From assembly GCF_001280015.1 (NCBI RefSeq), contig NZ_LGDV01000263.1, positions 1 to 10,303 on the forward strand: a DNA stretch of 10,303 nucleotides. Direction: 5' to 3'. Source of the stretch: Streptomyces sp. MMG1121. Its GTDB lineage: Bacteria > Actinomycetota > Actinomycetes > Streptomycetales > Streptomycetaceae. Made by a program: the position numbers and the translations under genes. Below, one piece after another: positions 4,937 through 10,303 of the stretch. The notes beneath the pieces were generated by a model. It saw only the letters and a program-made list of their open reading frames with translations, had not been told where the DNA came from and searched no databases. Each line of letters starts with the position of its first letter. Positions within the stretch are counted from its first letter, which is position 1.

Positions 4937-5461
4937 ATGAGCGACTCCTCCCCCGCACGCGCCGGCGCCCCCGTTCTGGACGTCTGGTGCGAGCTGCAGT
5001 GCCCCGACTGCCGCACGGCCCTGGACGACATCCGCGCCCTGCGCGCCCGCTACGGCGACCGGCTGGAGCTGCGGCTGCGGCACTTCCCGCTGGAGAAGCA
5101 CAAGCACTCCTTCGCCGCCGCCCAGGCCGTGGAGGAAGCGCTGGAACAGGGCAAGGGCTGGCCGTACGTGGAGGCCGTGCTCGGGCGGGTCGAGGAGCTG
5201 GACCGTAAGGGAGAACCCTTCCTGGTCGAGGTGGCCCGTGAACTCGGGCTGGACGCCGAGGAGTTCGACACCGCGCTGATCGACGGCCGGCACATCCTGA
5301 TCGTGGACGCCGACCAGGCCGAGGGCAAGGCGATCGGGGTGAGCGGCACCCCGACGTACGTCATCGGCGGCGAACGCCTCGACGGCGGCAAGAGCCAGGA
5401 GGGCCTGCGCGAGCGCGTCGAGGAGATCGCCGACCGGCTGCTGGGCGAGCAGCAGGCTTAA
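4937..5461 (+). CDS. DsbA-family thiol oxidoreductase (CPDC active site)
   Basis: The 174-residue product has a thioredoxin/DsbA fold. A first beta strand (PVLDVWCELQ) leads to the active site Cys22-Pro-Asp-Cys25. A helical insertion domain spans roughly 55-125, and the cis-proline loop SGTPTYVIGG has Pro139, followed by the last strand and helix. It should catalyse thiol-disulfide exchange. There is no signal peptide or membrane anchor, so it is probably cytoplasmic, unlike secreted DsbA. An extra Cys18 sits four residues before the active site. The ATG at 4937 is supported by GGAAG at 4922-4926, somewhat far away (10 nt). The gene converges on the GNAT gene with only 20 bp between stop codons and no strong terminator. 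Substrate is unknown; a FrnE-like or 2-hydroxychromene-isomerase-like role is less likely given the CxxC. Confidence 0.9.
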   Translation: MSDSSPARAGAPVLDVWCELQCPDCRTALDDIRALRARYGDRLELRLRHFPLEKHKHSFAAAQAVEEALEQGKGWPYVEAVLGRVEELDRKGEPFLVEVARELGLDAEEFDTALIDGRHILIVDADQAEGKAIGVSGTPTYVIGGERLDGGKSQEGLRERVEEIADRLLGEQQA

Positions 5462-5481
5462 GGTCCGGGCCCCGGCAGGTC

Positions 5482-6306
5482 CTACAGCAGGGGCTTGGCG
5501 AGGCAGTGGGTCCTCGTCTCGTAGCCGAGCGACTCGTACAGCCGCTCCGCCGGTCCGTTCCCCGCGAACACGTTGAGGCCGAGGACCGGCCGGCCGGCCT
5601 CGATGGCCTGGCGCTCCGCCAGCAGCATGAGCGTCCGGCCGTGTCCCCGGCCGCGGCGGGCCGCGTCGGTCTCGACGTCGAACACGTACGCCTCGTCGTC
5701 CAGGAGCGCCAGCCACAGGATGCCCACCCTGGCCCCTTCGTGCTCCAGGACGCTGAACACCATGCCGTCGGTCGCGAGCCCGTGCGGCAGCCGCTGCTCG
5801 TGGTCGTTCTCCGCCTTGGCGCGGGCGGCGGCCTCGGACAGGCCCCGCTCGATCCAGGACCGCGCGTACCGCTCGCTCTCGTACTCCAGCCACGCCTCGA
5901 ACTCGGCCTCCGTCATGGGCCGTGCGCCGCTGCCCGGCGGCAGCTCGGGCGGGGCGGTGCCGAGGCGCTTCTCCATGCCGCGGTTGCGCAGGGTGTAGCC
6001 GAGCGTGCCGAACAGCCTCAGCGCCGGGTCCGCCGAGGCGGGGACGTGGATCTCGATCTGTGTGCAGCCCCAGCCGCGCACCACCTCCTCGGCGGCGAGC
6101 GCGGCCACCGTGCCCCGGCCGCGCCGCCGGTCGGGCTCGGCGATCCACAGGTCGACGACGCGCGCCACCGACTCGCCCAGCGCCGGCGAGGTGCCGAGGT
6201 GGATCTCACCGACGGGACGGCTGTTCACGCACACCTGATAGCGGCGGGAACGGGTGCCGTCGGTGTGCTGCTGAAGCGGCTCGACCGGCCGCAGGGTCGT
6301 GGTCAT
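5482..6306 (-). CDS. Tandem GNAT N-acetyltransferase
   Basis: The 274-residue protein has two GNAT folds. The N-terminal domain (about 20-115) shows the acetyl-CoA loop DRRRGRG at 59-65 and the closing LFGTLGYTLRNRGMEKRL at 99-116. The C-terminal domain (about 130-274) shows ARRGRGHGRTL at 216-226 and NVFAGNGPAERLYESLGY at 245-262. Both loops keep the R/Q-x-x-G-x-G/A pattern, so both might bind acetyl-CoA. Such proteins transfer acetyl groups to amines of small molecules or proteins; the substrate is not predictable. It lies 72 bp after pabC on the same strand but has its own good promoter. That promoter places the transcript start at the ATG at 6306 or the adjacent in-frame GTG at 6309, implying a leaderless message. 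An earlier GTG at 6324 falls inside the promoter and is rejected. Confidence 0.9.
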   Translation of the reverse strand: MTTTLRPVEPLQQHTDGTRSRRYQVCVNSRPVGEIHLGTSPALGESVARVVDLWIAEPDRRRGRGTVAALAAEEVVRGWGCTQIEIHVPASADPALRLFGTLGYTLRNRGMEKRLGTAPPELPPGSGARPMTEAEFEAWLEYESERYARSWIERGLSEAAARAKAENDHEQRLPHGLATDGMVFSVLEHEGARVGILWLALLDDEAYVFDVETDAARRGRGHGRTLMLLAERQAIEAGRPVLGLNVFAGNGPAERLYESLGYETRTHCLAKPLL

Positions 6307-6313
6307 CACCGGT

Positions 6314-6342
6314 GTTCTACCCACAGCCGACCATCGAGTCAG
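6314..6342 (-). promoter_or_regulatory. Promoter of the GNAT gene, predicted leaderless
   Basis: On the minus strand a -35 CTGACT (6337-6342), exactly 17 bp of spacer, and a -10 TAGAAC (6314-6319) are followed by 7 nt and the ATG at 6306. No ribosome binding site fits, which agrees with a leaderless transcript. Confidence 0.55.
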
Positions 6343-6378
6343 CCCGTTTCCCGAGCGGGGCCGAGACCCGCGCCCGGC

Positions 6379-7200
6379 TCAGGGGTCCAGGTCCGCCCCG
6401 GACCGCTCGTCGAAGATCCGCATCGCCTTGGCGGTCACCGGGCCCGGGGTGGCGGGCAGTTCGCGGTCGTCGACACGGTGCACGGCCTGGATGTCGCGCA
6501 GGGTGGAGGTCAGGAAGATCTCGTCGGCGCGCCGGAGGACGTCCAGCGGCAGGTCGGTCTCCTTGGCGCCCGTCCACTCGACCGCCAGCGCGCGGGTGAT
6601 GCCGGGGAGGCAGCCGGAGGCGACCGGCGGGGTGTGGATCTCACCGTCCAGGACGACGAAGACGTTGGACCCGGTGCCCTCGCAGAGCTGTCCGACCGTG
6701 TTGCCGAACAGCGCCTCGGACGCGCCGTGTTCGTGAGCGCGGGCCAGGGCGACGACGTTCTCGGCGTACGAGGTGGTCTTCAGGCCGGTCAGGGCACCGC
6801 GTTCGTTGCGGGTCCACGGGACGGTGATCACAGCCGTGCCGTCCGGGCGACGCGCGGTCACGCCGAGGGCGACCACGAGGGTCGGTCCGTGCTCGCCGCG
6901 GTCCGAGCCGAGCGGACCGTGGCCGCCGGTGTAGGTGATCCGCAGCCGGCCGAGCGGCATCGGATTGGCCTCCAGGACGGCCGCGCAGGCCTCGCGGACC
7001 TCGTCGTGGTCGGGGTCGGGCAGGCCGAGGCCCCGGGCCGAGCGGGTCAGCCGGTCGAGGTGCCGGGTGAGCGCGAACGGCTTCCCGTCGGTCGCCTTCA
7101 GCGTCTCGAAGACGCCGTCGCCGACGGTCAGCCCGTGGTCGAAGACGGAGACACGGGCGGACTCCACGTCCCGCAGCCCGCCGTCCAGCCAGATCCTCAT
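6379..7200 (-). CDS. pabC: Aminodeoxychorismate lyase (PabC-like), class IV aminotransferase
   Basis: The 273-residue enzyme belongs to the PLP-dependent fold-type IV (class IV aminotransferase) family. It opens with WLDGGLRDVESARVSVFDHG, the usual start of the family. The catalytic Lys is Lys141 in GLKTTSYAENV, and the cofactor-binding segment CEGTGSNVF (173-181) has the conserved Glu174. TSTLRDIQAV at 231-240 is the usual late motif. The predicted reaction is cleavage of 4-amino-4-deoxychorismate to p-aminobenzoate and pyruvate in folate synthesis; a D-amino acid or branched-chain aminotransferase is the alternative on fold alone. The ATG at 7200 overlaps the pabB stop as ATGA, so the two are translationally coupled, and this context strongly favours the lyase. 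The enzyme is cytoplasmic. The in-frame extension to 7281 would read inside pabB and is rejected. Confidence 0.9.
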   Translation of the reverse strand: MRIWLDGGLRDVESARVSVFDHGLTVGDGVFETLKATDGKPFALTRHLDRLTRSARGLGLPDPDHDEVREACAAVLEANPMPLGRLRITYTGGHGPLGSDRGEHGPTLVVALGVTARRPDGTAVITVPWTRNERGALTGLKTTSYAENVVALARAHEHGASEALFGNTVGQLCEGTGSNVFVVLDGEIHTPPVASGCLPGITRALAVEWTGAKETDLPLDVLRRADEIFLTSTLRDIQAVHRVDDRELPATPGPVTAKAMRIFDERSGADLDP

Positions 7201-8261
7201 GCGCACACCCCTCCGCTCGCCTCGTACGCCCCCGACGCTACCGCGAGCAGCCGGGACGCCTTCAGCTCGGTCTCCCGCCACTCCCCCTCGGGGTCCGATC
7301 CCCAGGTGATGCCGGCACCGGCACCGAAACGCAGCAGTGCCGTGGCGTCGTCGGGCCGGTCGATCCAGAAGGTGCGGATGCCGACGGCCAGCTCGCCCAG
7401 GCCCCGGTCGGCGTCGACCCAGCCGATCCCGCCGCAGTACGGCCCGCGCGGGGCGGTCTCCAGCTCCTCGATGATCCTCAGGGCGCTCGACTTCGGCGCG
7501 CCCGTCACCGAGCCGGGCGGGAAGGCGGCCGCGAGCAGGTCCGGCCAGCCGGCTCCGTCGCGCAGCTCACCCCGGACCGTGGAGACCAGGTGGACCAGGC
7601 CGGGGTGCTTCTCCACGGCGCACAGGTCGGGGACGGTCACGCTGCCGGTGGTGCAGACACGCCCGATGTCGTTGCGGACCAGGTCCACGATCATCACGTT
7701 CTCGGCGTAGTCCTTCTCCAGCAGGTCCGCCTCCGTGCGTGCGGTGCCCTTGATCGGCCCCGACTCGACGACCCGGCCCTGCCGGCGCAGGAACAGCTCC
7801 GGCGAGGCGGTGGCGATCTCCACGCCGTGCTCCGGCAGCCGGATCGTCCCGGCGTACGGCGCCGGGTTGCCGCGGGCGAGCAGGGCGGTCAGGGCGTCCA
7901 CGTCGGCGTCGGGGGCCACGGATGCGCTGAGCACCCGGCAGAGGTTGGCCTGGTAGACGTCGCCGGCCGCGACGTACTCGCGGATCCGTTGGACGGCCGC
8001 CGTGTACGCGCGGTGGTCCAGGGAGGAGGTCCACTCCCCCAGCGCCGGGCCCCGCCAGCCGCCCGGCGCCGGGGCGGGCACCGGCTCCTCACCTACGTCC
8101 GCGAAACGGGCGCAGGTCAGACGGCCCTCGTAGTCCGCGCAGACGGCCCAGAAGCCGGCGGAGTCCAGGGCGGCCGGATCACTGGTGACGTCCACGAGAC
8201 CGGTGGCGACACGGTCGCCGAAACGGGCCAGGGCGGGGAGCCGGGAAGGGTGGTGAAGCAC
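7197..8261 (-). CDS. pabB: Aminodeoxychorismate synthase component I (PabB-like)
   Basis: The 354-residue chorismate-binding enzyme starts with GTG at 8261. Motifs in order are GDVYQANLCR (100-109), SPELFL (153-158), GPIKGTARTE (168-177), ENVMIVDLVRND (187-198), HLVSTVRGEL (224-233), FPPGSVTGAPK (247-257) and RGPYCGGIGW (272-281). The PIKGT form with Lys171 is the feature of aminodeoxychorismate synthase; anthranilate synthase has Ala there. The enzyme makes 4-amino-4-deoxychorismate from chorismate and ammonia, and pabC downstream releases p-aminobenzoate. No glutaminase domain is fused and no pabA is in the window, so the amidotransferase must be encoded elsewhere. At 354 residues it is shorter than E. 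coli PabB, lacking much of the N-terminal region. TAGACT ends 7 nt before the GTG, suggesting a leaderless message. It diverges from the tRNA array. Confidence 0.93.
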   Translation of the reverse strand: MLHHPSRLPALARFGDRVATGLVDVTSDPAALDSAGFWAVCADYEGRLTCARFADVGEEPVPAPAPGGWRGPALGEWTSSLDHRAYTAAVQRIREYVAAGDVYQANLCRVLSASVAPDADVDALTALLARGNPAPYAGTIRLPEHGVEIATASPELFLRRQGRVVESGPIKGTARTEADLLEKDYAENVMIVDLVRNDIGRVCTTGSVTVPDLCAVEKHPGLVHLVSTVRGELRDGAGWPDLLAAAFPPGSVTGAPKSSALRIIEELETAPRGPYCGGIGWVDADRGLGELAVGIRTFWIDRPDDATALLRFGAGAGITWGSDPEGEWRETELKASRLLAVASGAYEASGGVCA

Positions 8262-8268
8262 GCGATCG

Positions 8269-8274
8269 AGTCTA
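8269..8274 (-). promoter_or_regulatory. -10 box (TAGACT) of pabB, predicted leaderless
   Basis: On the minus strand TAGACT matches TANNNT, followed by 7 nt and the GTG at 8261. No ribosome binding site is present. The -35 region at 17 bp (GCCACC) is poor. Confidence 0.5.
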
Positions 8275-8370
8275 GGGCTGATGTCCGAAAGGTGGCTCCG
8301 GGATGTCCTCGAGGGGGCCCTGACCACGTCGTCCGCCGGGTCCACCGCAGCACGCTGGGCAAACGCGTTT

Positions 8371-8398
8371 TTGTACTGGCCCGGGAATCCGCTAGAGT
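8371..8398 (+). promoter_or_regulatory. Promoter of the Gly-Cys-Val tRNA array
   Basis: A -35 TTGTAC (8371-8376), 16 bp of spacer (17 if read as TTTGTA) and a -10 TAGAGT (8393-8398) lie about 40 bp before the first tRNA. The arrangement is typical of housekeeping-sigma stable-RNA promoters. Confidence 0.7.
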
Positions 8399-8439
8399 TC
8401 AACACGTCGCCGGGACGCGGAAGCGGACCGAAACGACAA

Positions 8440-8512
8440 GCGGACGTAGCTCAGTTGGTAGAGCGCAACCTTGCCAAGGTTGAGGTCGCGAGTTCGAGCC
8501 TCGTCGTCCGCT
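8440..8512 (+). tRNA. tRNA-Gly(GCC)
   Basis: The 73-nt cloverleaf has acceptor GCGGACG/CGTCCGC, D-arm GCTC/GAGC, anticodon stem CAACC/GGTTG with loop TTGCCAA (anticodon GCC), and T-loop TTCGAGC. The discriminator is T; CCA is not encoded. It is first in the five-gene array. Confidence 0.97.
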
Positions 8513-8550
8513 CGAAGGAAGAAGGGGTCATCCCGATCCCCTACACTCCT

Positions 8551-8624
8551 GGTGGAGTGGCCGAGAGGCGAGGCAACGGCCTGCAAAGCCGTCTACACGG
8601 GTTCAAATCCCGTCTCCACCTCCA
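8551..8624 (+). tRNA. tRNA-Cys(GCA), CCA encoded
   Basis: Acceptor GGTGGAG/CTCCACC, anticodon stem ACGGC/GCCGT with loop CTGCAAA (anticodon GCA), and T-arm ACGGG/CCCGT with TTCAAAT. The body ends with discriminator T at 8621, followed directly by CCA at 8622-8624; it is the only tRNA of the window with an encoded CCA. Only one base separates it from the next tRNA. Confidence 0.97.
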
Positions 8625-8625
8625 A

Positions 8626-8697
8626 GGACGATTAGCTCAGCGGGAGAGCGCTTCCCTGACACGGAAGAGGTCACTGGTTCAATCCCAGTATCGTCCA
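8626..8697 (+). tRNA. tRNA-Val(GAC), copy 1
   Basis: The 72-nt cloverleaf has acceptor GGACGAT/ATCGTCC, anticodon stem CTTCC/GGAAG with loop CTGACAC (anticodon GAC, reading GUC and GUU) and T-arm ACTGG/CCAGT. The discriminator is A; no CCA. It is identical to copy 3 over its full length. Confidence 0.97.
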
Positions 8698-8698
8698 C

Positions 8699-8739
8699 TG
8701 GATCTTCTCGTAAGATCCACGGGTCTTCTCGAAGATCCC
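8699..8739 (+). repeat. Paired hairpins in the spacer between tRNA-Val copies 1 and 2
   Basis: TGGATCTT (8699-8706) pairs perfectly with AAGATCCA (8712-8719) across CTCGT. GGGTCTT (8721-8727) pairs with AAGATCCC (8732-8739) across CTCG with one bulged T. The two share TCTTCTCG. GGATCTT (8700-8706) can also pair perfectly with the distal AAGATCC (8732-8738), so two folds exclude each other. They may be processing or partial termination signals. Confidence 0.7.
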
Positions 8740-8744
8740 CACCC

Positions 8745-8816
8745 GCGCGATTAGCTCAGCGGGAGAGCGCTTCCCTGACACGGAAGAGGTCACTGGTTCA
8801 ATCCCAGTATCGCGCA
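8745..8816 (+). tRNA. tRNA-Val(GAC), copy 2, variant acceptor stem
   Basis: Same body and anticodon (GAC) as copies 1 and 3, but the acceptor is GCGCGAT/ATCGCGC. Base pairs 2-71 (G-C to C-G) and 3-70 (A-T to G-C) both changed while pairing was kept. The gene therefore looks functional. Discriminator A, no CCA encoded. Confidence 0.96.
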
Positions 8817-8820
8817 CCGA

Positions 8821-8840
8821 CTGTGACTTCCACGTCACAG
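8821..8840 (+). repeat. Hairpin in the spacer between tRNA-Val copies 2 and 3
   Basis: CTGTGAC (8821-8827) pairs perfectly with GTCACAG (8834-8840) around a 6-nt loop. Its sequence differs from that of the preceding spacer although the flanking tRNAs are near identical. Confidence 0.7.
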
Positions 8841-8845
8841 CCCGC

Positions 8846-8917
8846 GGACGATTAGCTCAGCGGGAGAGCGCTTCCCTGACACGGAAGAGGTCACTGGTTC
8901 AATCCCAGTATCGTCCA
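8846..8917 (+). tRNA. tRNA-Val(GAC), copy 3
   Basis: Identical to copy 1: acceptor GGACGAT/ATCGTCC, anticodon loop CTGACAC, T-arm ACTGG/CCAGT, discriminator A, no CCA encoded. It is the last gene of the array, 9 nt before the terminator stem. Confidence 0.97.
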
Positions 8918-8926
8918 CGCACCGGA

Positions 8927-8959
8927 AAGCCCCCGGCCGTCTCGTACGGCCGGGGGCTT
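8927..8959. terminator. Strong bidirectional terminator after the tRNA array
   Basis: AAGCCCCCGGCCGT (8927-8940) and ACGGCCGGGGGCTT (8946-8959) form a perfect 14-bp stem with the 5-nt loop CTCGT, followed by CTTCGT on the plus strand and TTTCC on the minus strand. It ends the tRNA transcript and the convergent zinc-ribbon gene. Confidence 0.92.
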
Positions 8960-8975
8960 CTTCGTGGGCTCGTGC

Positions 8976-9281
8976 TCAGCTGGAGAACAGCATGTGGCCG
9001 AAGCTCTTGTGGCGGTGGTGGCCGCCGTAGTGACCGTGACCGCCGTGGTGACTGTCGTGGTGGCCGCCGTGCGGAGCGCCCCAGGCGGGCGCGGGCGGGG
9101 CCGGGTACCCCTGCGGGACGGGCGGGGGCGGCGCGGGCTGGGACCACTGGGACTCCACCCGGGTCAGCGCCTCCAGCTCGCCGTAGTCGAGGAAGATGCC
9201 GCGGCAGCCGCTGCACTGCTCGATCTGGACGCCGTTGCGGTTGTAGGTGTGCATCGGCGCATGGCACTTCGGACACTGCAT
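8976..9281 (-). CDS. Zinc-ribbon protein (TFIIB-type) with histidine-rich tail
   Basis: The 101-residue protein starts MQCPKCHAPM and carries a zf-TFIIB zinc ribbon: Cys3-x2-Cys6 and Cys23-x2-Cys26 followed by RGIFLDYGELE, matching the family pattern CxGCxGxxLDxGEL. A Pro/Ala-rich linker (about 48-69) leads to a tail (70-95) dense in His and Gly, with repeated HH and GGH, then FGHMLFSS. The ribbon should hold one zinc; the tail suggests binding of nickel, zinc or other divalent metals, which is inference from composition. There is no signal peptide, so it is probably cytoplasmic. The ATG at 9281 has GAGGAG about 11 nt upstream. It lies 80 bp after the kinase gene on the same strand and may be cotranscribed. 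No reaction can be assigned. Confidence 0.88.
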   Translation of the reverse strand: MQCPKCHAPMHTYNRNGVQIEQCSGCRGIFLDYGELEALTRVESQWSQPAPPPPVPQGYPAPPAPAWGAPHGGHHDSHHGGHGHYGGHHRHKSFGHMLFSS

Positions 9282-9361
9282 CGTCGGCTCAACTCCTCGC
9301 CGGTCGATCCTGCTTGGTGTTTCCCCAGGACAGACTCCGTGCGGCCCCGGGCGGTTGCAGC

Positions 9362-10303
9362 CTAGTTCACGGATCCGGGCGTCAACTGACGAGGGATCGA
9401 CGCCATTCGGGCACAGGCGTCGACCAGGGCCCGCTCCGCCTCGTCCAGCGGGCGGTCCGCCGCGAGCGCCTTGGTGAGGGCCAGGGCGGCCGTCTGCACG
9501 GTGAGCGCACGGGCCGGGACGTCCAGGGCGGGCCAGGGATCGCCCGTCGCCGGTACGGCCGGGCCGCCGGCCCGCTGGTACGCGCCGAGGAAACGGGCCC
9601 ACTCGTCGGGCGGCAGGAGTCCGCAGGCGTACCAGGCGGCGGGGCGCGCGAGGTCCCAGGCCGGGGCGCCGGTTCCCAGGTCGTCCACGTCGATCAGCCG
9701 CCAGGGACCGTCCGGCGCGGGGTGGCGGACGAGCTGGCCGAGGTGCAGATCGCCGTGGCAGAGGGCGGCCGGTCCGGGCATGGGGGCCTCGGCCCGGGCC
9801 CAGGCGGGCAGGGCGGCCCAGGCGTTCAGGATGGGGCCGGCGGCTTCGGGGTCGGCTGTTTCGCGACCTGTGGCTTCGGCAGGTGCGGCCTTGCGGGCCG
9901 TGTCACGCAGCGCCGCGTGGAGTCTGCCGACGGCCCGGGCGGCCTTGGCGGGGCCGCGCATCGGGGGCAGGCCGTCGGGCGGGGGCGTGCGGTGCAGGCG
10001 GGCCAGGAGGACGGCGGTGGCTTCCCAGGGGGCGGCGTCCGGGTCGTCGGGGTCCACGGGGGTGCCGTAGGGCCAGAACGTCACCAGGCGGTCGTGCAGG
10101 GAGGTGGGGGCCGGGACGAGCGGGGGCAGGAGGACGTCCGGGAGGCGGGCGGCCGTGGCGAGGCGGAGCGTCAGCTCGGCGGGGCCGGTACCGGGGGCGT
10201 GGGCCTTCGCGACCGTGTCGTGGTGCCGGACGACCGTGGCGTCGGGGCGGTCGGCGAGCGGGGCGGGGTCGCCCGCGCAGGCGCAGTCGGCTCCGCCGGG
10301 GTG
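9362..10303 (-). CDS. Aminoglycoside-phosphotransferase-fold kinase, N-terminus beyond window
   Basis: The frame stays open to the right edge, giving 313 visible residues. The N-terminal lobe shows TVVRHHDTVAKAHAPG with a candidate ATP-binding Lys at visible residue 33. In the C-terminal lobe the catalytic loop is LCHGDLHLGQLV (about 181-192), with catalytic Asp185; the family's usual Asn five residues later is Gln190. The metal-binding segment LIDVDDLGTGAPAWDLARP (about 203-221) follows. This is the APH/choline-kinase-like fold, whose members phosphorylate small-molecule hydroxyl groups. Maltokinases also have HGDLHLGQ, so a sugar substrate is possible; drug resistance should not be assumed. 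A GTG at 10084 is not the true start, because homologous-looking N-lobe sequence continues upstream. The zinc-ribbon gene follows 80 bp downstream. Confidence 0.88.
   Translation of the reverse strand, partial: HPGGADCACAGDPAPLADRPDATVVRHHDTVAKAHAPGTGPAELTLRLATAARLPDVLLPPLVPAPTSLHDRLVTFWPYGTPVDPDDPDAAPWEATAVLLARLHRTPPPDGLPPMRGPAKAARAVGRLHAALRDTARKAAPAEATGRETADPEAAGPILNAWAALPAWARAEAPMPGPAALCHGDLHLGQLVRHPAPDGPWRLIDVDDLGTGAPAWDLARPAAWYACGLLPPDEWARFLGAYQRAGGPAVPATGDPWPALDVPARALTVQTAALALTKALAADRPLDEAERALVDACARMASIPRQLTPGSVN

Noticed and set aside
4829..6148. A 439-codon open frame on the minus strand
   Set aside because: It crosses the DsbA-like gene in antisense and the GNAT gene out of frame, with Arg/Ala-rich translation and no domain.
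5506..7710. A 734-codon open frame on the plus strand
   Set aside because: It lies antisense to the GNAT gene, pabC and part of pabB, whose motifs are unmistakable. Its composition (Gly/Arg/Val/His-rich) is typical of a shadow frame in high-G+C DNA.
8626..8917. Regularly spaced repeats resembling a CRISPR array
   Set aside because: The repeats are complete tRNA-Val cloverleaves of 72 nt, the spacers are short hairpins, and no cas gene is present.
8440..8960. Integration site of a mobile element at the tRNA array
   Set aside because: Repeated tRNA 3' ends are explained by intact tRNA copies. No integrase, excisionase or foreign-composition DNA lies nearby.

Overview
The window is chromosomal DNA of very high G+C with strong G/C third-codon bias, and it almost certainly comes from a Streptomyces. 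The main marker is ssgB (2495-2908). Its 137-residue product reads as the near-invariant sporulation protein SsgB, which is confined to sporulating actinomycetes. The tRNA-Gly/Cys/Val array, the pabB-pabC pair and the PGPGW membrane protein also fit a Streptomyces core region. I see no transposase, integrase, CRISPR array, toxin-antitoxin pair or biosynthetic gene cluster.

Left part (1-1826). About 2.2 imperfect copies of a ~69-bp G+C-rich repeat lie at the left edge. Next come an epoxide-hydrolase-like alpha/beta hydrolase (minus strand, with an acidic repeat insertion), a non-coding stretch built of 15-bp units, and a solitary tRNA-Val(CAC) with its own terminator and probable promoter.

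Developmental part (1827-4250). A PGPGW/TIGR02611-like membrane protein (minus) and ssgB (plus) diverge from an intergenic region that holds a good BldD-box candidate (AGTGA-N6-TCACT). A CGNR zinc-finger gene follows; it carries a perfect 13-bp inverted repeat inside its coding sequence. It converges on a very small single-pass membrane protein across a strong bidirectional hairpin.

Metabolic part (4248-8261). A 147-residue three-helix membrane protein of unknown function (minus) diverges from a DsbA-like CPDC thiol oxidoreductase (plus). A tandem-GNAT acetyltransferase, pabC and pabB follow on the minus strand. pabB and pabC overlap by ATGA and should make p-aminobenzoate for folate from chorismate; the glutaminase partner PabA is not here. 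pabB and the GNAT gene have -10 boxes placed so close to the start codon that leaderless transcripts are predicted.

Right part (8371-10303). One promoter appears to drive a five-tRNA array, Gly(GCC)-Cys(GCA)-Val(GAC)x3, with hairpins in the spacers and a strong terminator at the end. Beyond it, on the minus strand, are a small zinc-ribbon protein with a histidine-rich tail and the 3' part of an aminoglycoside-phosphotransferase-fold kinase cut by the window edge.

I do not see a clearly new multi-gene system. The items most worth a second look are the BldD-box/leaderless-promoter overlap at ssgB, the inverted repeat inside the CGNR gene, the foldback spacers and covarying acceptor stem in the tRNA-Val array, and the small unknown membrane proteins.
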